DNA of 64,000 bases from Apodemus sylvaticus (taxonomy: Eukaryota > Chordata > Mammalia > Rodentia > Muridae), in NCBI RefSeq assembly GCF_947179515.1, contig NC_067485.1, positions 75,990,646 through 76,054,645 on the forward strand, given 5' to 3'. Below, piece after piece: positions 44,880 through 57,970 of this stretch. The position numbers were made by a program, and so were the translations under genes. The notes below the pieces were generated by a model. It did not search any database and was not told the origin of the DNA. It saw nothing but the letters and a program-made list of their open reading frames with translations. Position 1 is the stretch's first letter. Every line of letters starts with the position of its first letter.

Positions 44880-46852
44880 GTATTCATGTTTTGCTTTCAC
44901 AGTCTGTGTAAAAACAAAAACAAAAGTAAAGAAAACCAATTATTGTTAATGGGAAAAACCTGAATCTAATGTATCTTTTAGCGGATCAGCAGATGTTTTC
45001 CCCAGTTTTGAGTTCCAAGCATCCCTCCAAAGGACATTGTAAATGCATCCATCTTAAGCAAATGCTTGGTCTCATTCATCTTCTTTGTAAAACAAGTATT
45101 AATGTTGTTCTTATCAAGATTTACTTAACTTCACCAAAGATTAATAAACAATAATGATTATAATGTTTCCAATACTCTTTTTAATAGGTTAACCAGAAGG
45201 AGCAGATAAACAGCATATATATTTTAATACCCCTTTTGAATGTCTAAATTAAAAACTAGTTGTAATTGGAGTTGATGAATGGAGGACAGGTGATTATGTT
45301 ATCAGACATCGGGATGTTTACTTTGGGTATTAGTTCCACTCCTTGCAGAACTTTTCTTTGGATGCTAGGTGTAGGATACAGTGCTTATTAGTAATTGATA
45401 GGTGGGAGATGAAATAAGTGAAATACCTTATCTGGAACTTATATGTGCTATGAAGTCAATAGGCTGAGTACAATATCTACAAGGTTGAGTGAACCTGAAA
45501 AATGTCTCTGAAGATAAAGCAGGAAGTAATCCTGCAAAGAATTGTGAGAATAAGTCCTCTAAGTACTGAGGATTCCAGGAATAGGGAGTTGGAACTGAGA
45601 AAGCAGACCGTGTGAGCTTTAGTTTGTGAAGCAGGGGGGAGAGGCTAGGTTGAACAGAGCAATGGGCAATCTGTGAAAAGCTTAAGAAGGGATGGGGTAA
45701 GCTGCTACTTACATCATTGAATGATTAATCTATTTAGTGCTGAGAACAGCTTGTAACAAAGCAAGAATAGAAGGGGGCAATCAAATTGAAAGTCTCTTTA
45801 GTCATCCAGAAAACACAATAATTATGAAGCTAGATTTGATAGTTATCACTGCAGTGGAGTGATAATATGACAGTGCAGATGAGAGGAGACAAAGGCCACA
45901 GATGTTTTATTCTTTTCAGTTATGGAAGCCTGGGAAGATAGAGGTACCATTTTTCAAAGAAAACTACATTTTTTTGCAGTAAACAGAAAGACAAAAATCA
46001 AACATTTTGCTTAGGGAGTTGTCTCTTCTGAGACCTTCTGATAAAGCCAAATATGCCAAGTAGAAAAATAAATGGGCTTACATCTGACCTGTGAGGATCA
46101 TGATACTCTCCTGCCTCCAGGTACTCAAGCCCTAGTGACCCAGTAGTTTCCTGGGTAGAAAAAGTGATGGGCTTTCAGTCACAGTTCACACTAACTAGAT
46201 GGTAGCAGAAGTGGAATATGTTGCTTCTGAGAGGAAGTCATAAAACCCTGGCCTCTCTCTGGTTTGTCGTTCCTTGCTTCATTACTGTATGTCTTGGGAG
46301 AAATCATAGAGAGGGGACCCATCTAAGAACAGTCCCACACCAACTTGTGAAAAATTAAATCCCCGCATGCTGTGTGAATCTGTTGGTTGCATCTGAATGA
46401 CCAATTAACACTTAACAGCCACTTCATGAGGGAACATGGACCGAAGAGTCCCATCTCAGCCTCTCCTGAATCGATAGGCAGAAACTGAGAAGATAAGTAC
46501 CTTCATGTCTTTTTCTAACCATTCCATCTCTGATACTTGTGAAAAACAAATAATAGCCCCTAAATATAATGGAAACTCACCAAGAGTTTCTCCTATTTAG
46601 TATATTTTTATTTGTTATTGGGTAATTTCTTACCTATGTGTTTTGACCAAACCCACCTCCCAATTTGTTCCTACTAACTTCTCCCAGATCTCTCTCTATT
46701 TCTTCAACTTCATGCATGCTTTTATTTATCCTCTTAACTGCTGAGACCACTTGGTGCCACCAGTGTAAGAAAGTATGTAGGGGAAACTACTGAGACATGA
46801 GCAACCCATTCTTCATGGGTCCTTCCATATCCATGTTGTAAATTTGAATATT
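44880..46852. other. Unique DNA, no gene seen
   Basis: 1.97 kb with no L1 or SINE recognised. The part at about 46060-46440 is less AT-rich and could be an old DNA element or conserved unique sequence; I cannot classify it. Confidence 0.5.
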
Positions 46853-46985
46853 TTACAGCCTACATATCTATCTGCCAATGAATGGATAAGGAAAATGCAG
46901 CACATTTACACAATGGATTTTATATACCTTTGAAGAAAAATAAAGTTACGGATTTCTCAGGTAAGCAAATCAGACTGGAAAAGTT
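46853..46985 (+). mobile_element. Very old L1 ORF2 3' fragment
   Basis: ctgccaatgaatggataagg, then aaaatgcagcacatttacacaatgga, and a later ggtaagcaaatcag resemble the ORF2 C-terminus of ancient rodent L1s. It is short and highly diverged. Confidence 0.55.
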
Positions 46986-47251
46986 TATACTAATCTGAAT
47001 TTCCAGCAAACCTGTTCTTTAGTAACCACAAATGTCTATTTACCAAATCAATTAGTGACTATTCTGGACCTTAATCTGATTTCCCTTTCTCTAATACCAG
47101 TTAGCTCTAAACATCACAATCTATGCTATGGTTCTATTAATGTTGACTGGTAGCTTTAGCTACCACACTGAAAAGTTGTGATTATGCAACCTAGGAGGCT
47201 TTAAGAAAGGGAATCAGGGAGCAGTAAAGATAATTGCATTCAGAATTTGAA

Positions 47252-47560
47252 GGTTGGGAGAGATGACTCAATTGGTAAAACACTAGCCTTGAAAAGCTGA
47301 GAACCTGACTTCAATCCTAAGAACTCACAAACAAAAAAATCTTGAGTAGTAGTGGAGGCATATATTTCCATTCATGATGACATACTCATGGAATATCAGC
47401 CCAAGGGAAGGCAGAGAAAGGTATGTTATTGAGGATCATGAGCTGGCCAGTGTACATGGTAAAATCTAAGCCCATGAGAAACGCACCCCTTAATATAAGA
47501 AGGAATGATACCTATACTATTCTTTACTCTTCACACACATCTATGCACAAATATATATCT
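47252..47560 (+). repeat. ID/B4-type SINE, very diverged
   Basis: ggttgggagagatgactcaa is a tRNA-derived SINE 5' end. The middle is too diverged to align well and the tail is TA/CA-rich. Assigned by its start and general layout only. Confidence 0.5.
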
Positions 47561-47737
47561 ACAAATACATGAACACACAAAACACAATAGAATTTATGAT
47601 AGATTATATATGGTCTATATACACAAGCAAGAAATTAAATCTCTGCAAGCCAAAACCAGTTAATAACCAAACAATAGCTTACTATTTCAGATTAGAAACT
47701 AATAATTAATGAAATTTACAGAATGTAAGAATCTCTA

Positions 47738-48090
47738 TAGCCTCCTTCCATTACCACCCTCACATACCCTCCTTCCATTGTTACCCCCTTCCTCCTCAGA
47801 CAAAGAGTAACCTATCAAGTGTACCAACCCGCCCTGGCACATCCAGCTGCAGTAGGAATAAGCATATCCTCTCACATTGAGGTCAGACAAGGCAGGCCAG
47901 CTAGGGGAAGGGGATCCAAAGTCAGGCAACAGAGTCACAGACAACCCTGCTCCAATTGTTAGGAGACTTAATATCCGTTTCAAATGTGTAGCGGGGCTAG
48001 GTTTAGCCCCTACATGTTCTTTGGTTGGTAGTTCAGGCTCTGTGAAACCCCATGGGTCCTGGTAGGTTTTGTGGGTGAATTGGATCTCTA
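47738..48090 (-). mobile_element. Lx-like L1 3' UTR fragment
   Basis: Plus strand is the reverse complement of an L1 3' UTR: gtgtaccaacccgccctggc, tgaggtcagacaaggcaggcc (47878-47898), gtcaggcaacagagtcacag (about 47921), ttctttggttggtagttcag (about 48018). No ORF2 part. Confidence 0.7.
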
Positions 48091-48661
48091 TATTCTAACT
48101 CTAGAGAGAGAAGTGAATTATTGAAGATCCATTGGCTTGAAAGAATTTCAACTACTTTTTTATAAAATCTCCTTTATTTCCTTAAGGGATATCACTTCAT
48201 ATTGGGCCATGGGTGTTAAACCGGGGCCATTCCCTTCCTCTTCATCAGTATGCTCTTGCTTCAACTCCTCTCCCTTTTTCTCTGACTTGTAGTTCTGATC
48301 AAGAGCCCGCTCTTCCTGGAACCCAGTTTATGCAGGTTCGTGCTCATATTTCTTGCTCATCAAAGCTGAAGTCATTATTTCTCAAGCTCCCCCTTTTCCT
48401 CCCTTCATTTTCATTAAATGTCAGGTGAAATGATGCAGAAGAAATACAAAATATTGACTACCTCCACAAGACATTAACATATCTGACATAAGATGTATTG
48501 GAAATATGGGAAAGCGAATAGAGAAAAGGTATGGCAGGTTTGTAGACACTGAACATTTTGCACCATTGCTGTCTTAACTGCAGTCATGGATACGAGGTTA
48601 AACACCATTTCACTAAATCAACATTAACCCTATCTGCAGCTAATCACAATTCAGAGTTGAA
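48091..48661. other. Unique DNA, no gene seen
   Basis: Includes a pyrimidine-rich part at 48230-48300. No clear repeat or coding region. Confidence 0.5.
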
Positions 48662-48975
48662 GAGTCTGCTCCCAATAGATATACCTACAAAACACCTACA
48701 CACCTAAGCAAGGCTCATGTGAGACTGAGGGGCAGTGGGCAGAAAGACTGTAAAACCTAGAAGACTCAGGAATTGCTGGGAAAAGGTCAGAAGCTACACC
48801 TAAAATGCCTTACCAATGTGACTGCCTAAACAGGCATTGAAGATAGACAATAATAGATATTTTGTGCTGACTGGGGAAAACCAGTTAGGCCTCAGCAATA
48901 TATAACTACAGGTACCTAAGGAATGAGGAGAGTGGGAGAAATTGACTTCCCCAAAGAAGAGCACACCAGCAAATA
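48662..48975 (+). mobile_element. Old rodent L1 3' UTR fragment
   Basis: gtctgctcccaatagatatac, ggcagtgggcagaaagactgt, gtcagaagctacacc, tgactgcctaaacaggc and cccaaagaagagcacacc match what I recall of an old rodent L1 3' UTR. Moderately sure of the family, sure only that it is an old interspersed repeat. Confidence 0.5.
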
Positions 48976-50715
48976 ATGTAATAACTCCTGCTCTGCTCTG
49001 TAGCTAACCATATATATGTGACTACAGAGACTTCTATTTGACAACACCGTTTTCACAGTAATAAAAATGAGATTTGGATGGTGGTAATAATGGTTAACAT
49101 TGAATCCCTTTTGGTCACATTCCAAAATTACATCTGTGGATTTCCCAAAATCATGTGAAGATTTGTTGTTTTTGTTTTTTAACTGCCAAATGGAATCATT
49201 CATGTTTTTGGCATAATGTAGCTATATGATAAAGCTTCAGAAGCGTATTGCAAGGACAATCATAATGTAACTTATTAATGATTTAAAATTAATCATAATT
49301 ATGATAAAGCACAACAATTTATTGAGCTGTAATAGAAGAGCATGGTCTAAAAATAAGAAATTATAATACTTTGTTGTTTGGTCTTGAGTCTATTTCTTAT
49401 TCTTATTATAAAACAATATTTACTCTGTGTCCTGCAACTTTCTCTATTAAATAGAAGAATTGGCCCGAAAGATGTCAAGCATTCTGTGTATCCATCACAG
49501 GCTATAATTACTCAGGAAGAGCTTCTGGTGCCCTTATATTTAGTCATATATATGATTATATATAGTTCTGGGGGAAATTTTTGTGCAATTGACATTTTCA
49601 CTCACTGTCTTATCAATCTGTATAAATGCAATAGAACATAATAAAAGTGGTGTTTTTTCAAAACCAGTGTAAAAGTTAAGGTAGATTAAGAACAATGATT
49701 ACTGCTAAGATAAAGTGCTGCAGTGGAAGAGAAACATAAGCCAGTATAGAATGGTATAAGAAAATTTATCTGTTTTTCAATAATTTTGAGCGAAAACTTA
49801 GCAATCTTCTACATACATATAAACACATTTATGAAACATTTATTTTTTGTGATTGATAAATAACTGTGAGTAAAAAGCAAAGCTTAATTCTCTCCCTGCA
49901 AAACAAAACAAAAACATACAAAAAAACAAAATAAGCAAAACAAAAAAAAATCCCACAACTCTTAAACACCAATGTGAACAAACATATATTAGCAAATATT
50001 TAAGTCACGAGCAGTTAGTTTTAAAATCTCTCAAGGTCATAGAAATTCTATAACAATAACTTTAGAAAAGTCCCTTGTTTTACTAGCTAAACATGCCTAT
50101 TTTCCCCTCCAGCTTTAGGTGCTGAGATCTATTAAAACTATAAGTACAAAGTTGTTCCTGAAATTTTTACTTCCTGTAGGAAATTCGTTAGAATTCTCAA
50201 TGGGACCCAGAAGACATGGTGTGGGGCTGATCTCATTCATACTGAAATCACAGAGGAAGTGTGTGTGGGGGGGGGTGAGCTTCCCTCTGCCTGCTTAAGG
50301 AGGATAGCCACAATCTAACTGTGAAAGTGACTTGTTATTAGTTGTAATATCTCCACAACCTCACGATGTGTGTCATATAGCGAAGGGAGAAGTGATTCAT
50401 AATTCTTAGGTACTTATGAATAGAAAATGAATTCTTAGAAGTTGAAATTGAAGTATGAGGCATGGATTGAAGATGACTTACTACTGTCACTAGAAGCAAA
50501 ATACACTGGGAGCAACAGTACGTGATGCCTGAGATAAGGAGGGGCTGGCCATTCGTGACCGAAACCACTAAATACATGATTTGTCTTTCTTTCCCCTTGG
50601 TCATCAGAAGACTACCGTTAGAACTAGTTTTGATTCTCTAAGTAAGAGGCTTCTTTATTAAAAATAAATTGACTTAATGGGTGGTTAAAGTGAGTTGTTT
50701 TATTCAGTACTATTG
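48976..50715. other. Unique AT-rich DNA
   Basis: Holds an A-rich patch with aaaac units (49900-49950) and an eight-to-nine-G run near 50267-50275. No gene recognised. Confidence 0.6.
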
Positions 50716-50732
50716 CAGAGTATACATTCTTT

Positions 50733-50884
50733 TTTCTTTTTTTTTAAATTATTTTCTATACTCTTTTTTTTACATTCCAAAAGATTTCCCCTTTCCCGAT
50801 CTCCCACTCCCCATAAGTCCCATAAGCCCTCTTCCCTCCCCTGTTCCCCAATCAACCCCCTCCCACTTCTCTGTCCCGGCAGTC
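50733..50884 (-). mobile_element. L1 3' UTR stub with target duplication
   Basis: Only the last 150 bases of an L1 of the same 3' UTR type as 56469-56710: T-rich start, tttccccttt, then ctcccactccccataagtcc and cccctcccacttctctgtcc. cagagtatacattctt (50716-50731) and cagagtatacatcctt (50885-50900) are the target duplication. Confidence 0.88.
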
Positions 50885-50900
50885 CAGAGTATACATCCTT

Positions 50901-52607
50901 ACCAGCAAACTGGAACTAAATTTTCCCGAGATGCAGAGGAATCGATATGAGAATATAGCAACCTAAATGCTAGTATCAGTAGCAGAAAAAATACTAAATA
51001 TTTATTACTATATACCAGGAAATTAACATAGGCTTGATCATCCAGGGGAACTCTTGTCCAAGTGACATAAATGAGACATTATGTATATTCAGGTCTCTTG
51101 TCATTTTTTTCCTCACCATGTGCCCACACATTCTCCCCTTTCTTTAGAATACTCCAAACTTCATCAGCTTAGGAAAAGTACATAACAGTTTTGACCCAAA
51201 GTCACTAGAAGTGGTATGCAACAATTGCATTTTATTTATAAATTGCCAAATTTCCAAAATTGTTGTTATAGTGCCACAAATGGTCTATGTCTCAGAAGAG
51301 GGAGAATTTGACTGAGGAAGATGCACATGATGGTGGTCCTTTATCAAGGATAGTTTGTCTTTCTCAGTTATGTAAATTTCAGTGTATGTGCCAAACATCT
51401 TCAATCAACTAAAATGATTTTGCTGCAAGTTCTTAGTTTTCAGACTAGAAACTAGGGCACAGCATGCTGGCTTAGAGAACACCCCTGATCATTATGACTG
51501 GTAGAGGAAACAGACTCTGCATCTTAGGCATTTTGGCCTTTGCAAGTCAGTTTAGTCAGTTTTCTATTATTTTCTTGTTAATACTAACAGAAACAACACA
51601 TGGGCATTTTTAAAATGCCATTGTTTCTTGGGAAGTACAAGCCATCATTGTATACGGCAATAGACCTGGATGGGATATTAAAGCTTAGGACTCAGGTTAC
51701 TTTATCATTGACTTGTTTTACAATATATTTTACTCATCTAAAAATCTTAAAATGGGAATTCTTTGGCTACTTGTTTATTCTCTAAACATCAGTGTGTTAG
51801 AATTACATTCGTGCAGTTTATTTAAATTAGAGACTAATAAGAATCATGGATATTTTAAAAGAAAAAGCATAATGCATAATGCAATAATCAATATTAATCG
51901 ACTAATTGAGATGATCTAGATCTACTGAACAAATGCTTCTGGGTATTTCAGCACAGTGGGCTATGAATTATTTTAATTGAGGTAGGAATCTCACCTTGTG
52001 TTTGGGTAGTAGCACTTCATTGGCTGAGGTATTTGACTGAACTAAAAGGAAAAGTTGAACTGTAAACAACATTCATGCCACACTACTTCTTGATTGTGGA
52101 TGGGAGCACACAAGCCACCCTTAAGTTCTTTAAGTCACATCTTCCCTGCCCTGATGGTTTGAAGCTGCAAATTATAAGCAAAGGGAGCTCAGTGCTCAAT
52201 TTATACTTTGCCACATTTTCTATTAAATTTAATTTTGAGCTACCTTTACCTTTTGTACATTTTTTGTCAATGATTTATCTCTTCCCTAGAAAAAGTATCC
52301 AAAGCTTACTTGCAAATAAGAAGATCAAGTATTTCCTCCTATGGGGATTCATATTTTTGCTGTTTTGAGTATAGTAATGCTCATTTTTTATTGCTCATAT
52401 GTGGGAAACAGATTTCTCTTTTTCTGGATATCAATGTCTAAATCATTTCATTTTCCCCTAAAATATAAGGGTCACATCTTAAACGTAGTTTTACATAATC
52501 TTTTGTATTACATCCTAAAATTTTCATCATGTTTTTCTCATCACATCAGATATATTTCCAGTAAACAACCTTAGTTACTCTTTGATATCAAATGTTAAGT
52601 TTGCTGA
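50901..52607. other. Unique AT-rich DNA, no gene seen
   Basis: 1.7 kb with no interspersed repeat recognised. Confidence 0.6.
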
Positions 52608-52798
52608 GTGGCTGGAGAGGTGGCTCAGCAGTTTAGAGCACTGACTGCTCTTCCAGAGGTCCTGAGTTCAATTCCCAGCAACCACATGGTGGCTCACAAC
52701 CATCTGTAATGGAATCCAGTGCCCTCTTCTGGTGTGTATGACGACAGCTATAGTGTATTCACATACATAGAATAAATAAATAAATAATTATTTAAAAA
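52608..52798 (+). repeat. B2 SINE, full length
   Basis: tggctggagaggtggctcag, ccagaggtcctgagttcaat and accacatggtggctcacaac, then gtgccctcttctggtgtg and an aataaataaataaata tail. The Pol III boxes are in the first 60 bases. Target duplication not clear. Confidence 0.95.
52719..52732 (-). promoter_or_regulatory. B2-borne CTCF-like motif
   Basis: The minus strand reads ccagaagagggcac. Rodent B2 elements are known to have spread CTCF sites through this part of the element. The copy here keeps it; the B2 at 33426-33590 has lost it by deletion. Confidence 0.5.
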
Positions 52799-52901
52799 AT
52801 TCACCAAGATGTGAATTTTTGGATCTGGTTAATTTACCTGCATGATTTTTTATCTGCAATTTTGTAAGAATATATAAAGCATATATATGTATTAATGATT
52901 A

Positions 52902-53038
52902 GGCCAGCATGATGGTTCATCACCTTAAGACATTTGTTGCTAAGCCTCATTGCCTCCCTTTGACCTGTAATGCAAAAGCAAAGAAGTACCTCCTGAAAGT
53001 TGTCCTCTTAACTTCACAGGTTTGTTTGACATAAGCAT
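52902..53038 (+). repeat. Old ID/B4-family SINE
   Basis: ggccagcatgatggttcatc, ttgttgctaagcctcattgcc and tcctgaaagttgtcctctt match the body of an old composite rodent SINE. It is followed directly by the CT/CA tract. Confidence 0.55.
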
Positions 53039-53620
<582 letters not shown>

Positions 53621-54074
53621 GAAAAGAAAATAATAAGACCAAGGTTATCTGAAAAGGCCTCAGGGAATCCTCATTTTATATTTAATTAAACTTATACACA
53701 ATACATAAAATTATATGTATATATATATATGATTAAAGATTATATATGATTAAAGAATATATATAAAGAATATACATATAATTAAAGAATATATACGTAC
53801 ATAAATATATGTACATAAAAGAAAGTTAAGTAACTTGGGCTTACAATGCTCCCGATTGGAACTGTGGTATAATAAAATCCTCAGTACTGGGCATGAGAAA
53901 CCTCCTTTCAAATGGTTGGTACAATGGTTTGTTCCCAAAACAATGGAGATTATAAAACCAGAATAGCAGGAAGTCTGTGGTGAAACAAGTCTCTTTGAGC
54001 AGTGGCTGAACAAACAACAGAACAATGACAATGGCAATGCCAATAAATACTTACCCATACACATCTGTAAGAAT
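53621..54074. other. AT-rich DNA with TATA simple sequence
   Basis: TA-rich simple patches at 53690-53820. No gene recognised. Confidence 0.6.
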
Positions 54075-55432
54075 ACAAATCATATCCCCCACTGCCACTG
54101 TGAGGAATCTCAGCTGCAGTCACCCTCATAGATGTCTTGGAGTCTCCCCTGTCTGAGGTCTCTTGTACCTTAGAGATGCACTCCCTATAGATCTACCTCC
54201 AGTTTCAGTTCACTGTCTTGGCCCTCTCTCCCTGGTTCTTCCCATACCTGATCATCCTACCCACCCCACTACCACAGTCCCCTGTCCCATCCCCTCTCCC
54301 ATCTAGTTTCCTCCCTCCATCCACCTCAGATGATTATTTTATTTCCATTTCTGCTTGAGATTCAAGCGTCCTCCATTGGGCCTTCCTTGCTACTTAGCTT
54401 CACTGGGGCTGTAGATAGGAGCATAGTTACCCTGTACTTCATGGCTAATATCCACCTATCAGTAAGTACATCACATGCATGTGCTTTTGGGTCTGGATTG
54501 CCTCACTCAGGATGATATTTTCTAATTCTGTCCTGCAACGTTCATCTGCAAAGTTCATGATGTCCTTGCTTTTATTTTTTTCATCACCACAAAACTGTGT
54601 TTTATTAACAAAACCATTGATGAGTAGTATTCCATTGTGTAAATGAACCACATTTTCTTTATCCAGTCTTCAGTGGACAGGCATCTGGACTATTTTCAGT
54701 TTCTTGCTATTATGAATAATAGTTGGGCAACATAGTTGGGTAAGTGTACTTTCAGTATGGCAGATCATGTTTTGGGTATGCACCTAGGAGTGGTATAGCT
54801 ACATCCTGTGATAGAACTATTCTCAATTTTCTGAAAATGCCATATTGATTTCTAGACTGGTTGTACACATTAGAAAAATCAATATCTGACACTATTAATG
54901 ATATTCTGTTAATCTTGTAGACAGGAGCCTTGTATTCCTATGCTCTGAGAGGCTCCATCAAGTAGCTGACCAAAACAGAAGAAGAGAGTCATGGCCAAAA
55001 TTAGATGGTGTTTGAGGGTTCTTGTGGAAGAGTTGGAAGAACCCTGAGGGGATAAGGACTCCATAAGAAGACCAACAATGTCAACTAGTCTGAACCTGTG
55101 GTGGCTTCTATAGACTGACCCACCAACCAAAAAAGCAAGCATGGACTAAACCTACCCCCTATACATATATAGTAGATGTGCACCTTGGTCTTCATATGCG
55201 TAGTCCAACTACTGGCACTGGGGCTGTCCCTGACCCTGTTGCCTGCCTGTGAATCTTGTTCCCCTGAATGGGATACCTTGTCTGGATTCAGAGGGAGAAG
55301 ATGTACTTAGTCCTGAAGTGACTTGATGTGCTAGGGTGGGTTGTACTTAGAGGGTCCTCCCATTTCTCAGAGGAGAAGAGAAGAGGGTAGAGGTAGAAGG
55401 AGAACTGGGAGGAGGAGGAGGTTCTGGTTGAT

Positions 55433-55473
<41 letters not shown>

Positions 55474-55477
55474 ATAC
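54075..55477 (+). mobile_element. Old L1 (Lx-like) with 5' inversion
   Basis: 54075-54868 is L1 in minus orientation: the ORF2 end (complement of ggttgtacaca...) and the first part of a 3' UTR, with ggaggatgtc-type pyrimidine block. From about 54888 (tgacactattaatgatattc) the 3' UTR runs in plus orientation to the (TAAA)n tail at 55435-55477. About 200 bases of 3' UTR map are missing between the two pieces, as often happens in twin priming. Target duplication not clear. Confidence 0.75.
55435..55477. repeat. (TAAA)n tail repeat
   Basis: About ten perfect TAAA units grown from the L1 tail. Confidence 0.97.
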
Positions 55478-56455
55478 CCAAACAAACAAACTAGAATAAT
55501 CAAAGAAGACAGGTCATGTACTTGGTAGTAGAAGTGGCACTGGAGAGGTTTGAGGGAGAGCAGCTGGCTTGGACTGGACGGAGTAACAGGAGAGAAGAAA
55601 GTGATTATTTTTTTGATTAAAATAATAAAAAACAATGCTCCCTTTTGACAGAGTACTTTGTTTCCTGTTCCAATATTATAAATAATTGTGTGGTAATAGT
55701 CCATGCTGTACTCCTTTTCTGTAGCTGAGATTCTTTATAAGCTAGTCTATAAGCTAGAGTTTCAGTAATTGATTGAAAGTGTTGCTTTTTTAAATTTTGT
55801 TTTCTTTAGTAGACGGATAAGTTCATCAGTGAAAGGAGTGCATAGTCCACAGATATTTCAAGATTAACATTTTAAGTAAGGAAGATTCCTTTAGTTTGTT
55901 GACTTTACCTATTGTTTACTTTATTATATCAAGATTGATTCTATATTCTAGAAACTCCATGAGACTCCCCCATACCCACTGCCCATCTCAGTCTCAGGCT
56001 ACAACTTGTTCCCCGACTTTTTCTCTAGTCCAAGTACACTGACTTTATTTTTGTATCTGTTCTTTTCTACCTTCAGCCTCCAATTACCCATGCTCATGCC
56101 CCACTGGGTACACCGATTTCCAGGAGAGCTGACCGCATGCGTTAGAGGATGCGTGCCATGCCCTGACTTTGCTCTAGCTTCTCTCTTAATCTGAGAAATG
56201 TGTACTATCCTAAAAGTTGCCCAGGGCACAATGATCTCCTCCCTTCAGGAATAAAGTGTTCTGCAAACATCGTTTAGTGTATGGGTGGGACACTGAAGTG
56301 CAAGGCCTTCACTTGTATGTCAGGAGTTACAGTGTGCTTGGGGGTAATTCTATGTCCTCAGAATCCATCTTCACCCTTTCACTGCTTCCTTTATGATGGA
56401 CTTATGGTAAAACTTCTGCCTATACCAATTTTGCACAAATAATGAGTTTTGGTAT
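55478..56455. other. Unique DNA, no gene seen
   Basis: The part at 55970-56260 is less AT-rich and contains ggaataaagtg near 56248. It could be an old repeat or 3' processed copy, but I recognise no protein or family. Confidence 0.5.
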
Positions 56456-56468
56456 GTGTTTAGTTCTT

Positions 56469-57460
56469 TTTTATTCGATATATTCTTTATTTACATTTCA
56501 AGTGATTTTTCCCTTTCCTGGATTCCCCCTCCCCAAAAGTCCCATAAGCCCTCTTCCCTCCCCCTGTTCCCCCATCCACCCCTTCCCACTTCCCTGTCCT
56601 GGTATTCCCCTGCACTGCTGCACTGAGCCTTTCCAGGACCAGGGGCCACTCCTTCCTTCTTCTTGGGCATCATTTGATATATGAATTGTGTCTTGGGTAT
56701 TCCAAGCTTCTAGACATTGTCAAAGGGACAAAACAGCAAGCAACAAATTGGGAAAAGATCTTTACCCACACTACATCCGACAGAAGGCTTATATCCAAGA
56801 TATACAAAGAACTCAAGAAGGTAGACTCCAGAGAGCCAAATATCCCCCTTAAAAAATGCGGTACAGACCCAAACAAAGAATTTTCACCTGAGAAATATCA
56901 AATGGCTGAAAAGCACCTAAAGAAATGTTCAACATCCTTAGTCATCAGGGAAATGCAAATCAAACAACCCTGAGATTTTACCTCACACCAGTCAGAATGG
57001 CTAAGATCAAAAACTCAGGAGAAAACAGGTGCTGGTGAGGATGTGGAGAAAGAGAAACGCTCCTTTACTGCTGGTGGGGTTGCAAGCTGGTACTACCACT
57101 CTGGAAATCAGTCTGGCAGTTCCTCAGAAAACTGGGAATGATACTTCCGGAGGACCCCACTATACCAATCCTATATACCCAGAGGATTCCCCAGCATGTA
57201 ATAAGGATACATGCTCCACTATGTTCATAGCAGCCATATTTATAATAGCCAGAAGCTGGAAAGAACCCAGATGTCTCTCAATGGAGGAATGGATACAGAA
57301 AATGTGGTATATATACACAATGGAGTACTATTCAGCCATTAGAAACAATGAATTCATGAAATTCTTAGGCAAATGGATGGAACTGGAGAACAACATCCTA
57401 AGTGAGGTAACCCATTCTCAAAAGAACACTCATGGTATGCACTCACTGATAAGTGGATAT
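56469..57460 (-). mobile_element. L1 with gapless 5' inversion and 13-bp target duplication
   Basis: 56469-56710 is an L1 3' UTR in minus orientation (T-rich end, then the C/T-rich strand, ending ggtattccaagcttctag). 56711-57460 is the L1 ORF2 C-terminal part in plus orientation, from caaagggacaaaac through the Cys-rich region to ataagtggatat, the last sense codons of ORF2. In the L1 map the inverted piece ends where the sense piece begins, with almost no loss. gtgtttagttctt (56456-56468) and gtgtttaattctt (57461-57473) bracket it. Confidence 0.95.
56711..57460 (+). pseudogene. L1 ORF2 C-terminal fragment (inverted piece)
   Basis: ATNWEKIFTHTTSD, SRLISKIYKELKK-like blocks, NKEFSPEKYQMAEKHLKK and KMWYIYTMEYYSAIRNNEF are readable but in different frames, because of small indels (for example near 56960 and 57170). 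It ends at the ISGY codons without the stop. It is older than L1-A, C and D. Confidence 0.9.
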
Positions 57461-57533
57461 GTGTTTAATTCTTAATCATGGAAATTCCTTGCTTATATGC
57501 TTATGTGATTTAAACTATGACATATTGGAAACC

Positions 57534-57535
<2 letters not shown>

Positions 57536-57570
<35 letters not shown>
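57536..57570. repeat. (GT)n microsatellite
   Basis: About 17 perfect GT units. Confidence 0.97.
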
Positions 57571-57573
<3 letters not shown>

Positions 57574-57970
57574 CATGTATAAGTGTATTCTGTGAGAAAC
57601 TAAACATCTATGTTCTTTTATCTTTTCTCTCTGATGGCCTAAACAAGTTAATTCTTCATAGCCTTGAGGTACCCACCTGGATGCAGTCACCAAACAACCG
57701 TGCCCTCATCCAGTGAGTTCCAATGACAGGAATTAACGATTTTTCTCTTGTGCCTTTAAATACTTTTAAGCTCTAGGAAACATTTTTAAATGTGTCTACT
57801 CAATATACTACTGTCTAAAAGCAAACCACCTCCTTGTTCCAGTACCTAGAAGAAAAAGGAATAATATAAACTAACTCACTGCAAGCATAATACACTCTGA
57901 AGATGTGGAAGTCTTAGGCTTCCTTAAGGAACACACTCTCTTAATAGTCTTTTTTTTTAATTTTAATGAT
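57571..57970. other. Unique DNA, no gene seen
   Basis: No repeat family or coding region recognised. Confidence 0.6.

Noticed and set aside
46745..46765. CTCF-like sequence ggtgccaccagtgtaag
   Set aside because: It lacks the G-rich second half of the core motif.
55970..56260. Possible 3' end of a host gene or processed copy (aataaag near 56250)
   Set aside because: No coding homology or A-tail was recognised; kept only as a comment on the unique stretch.
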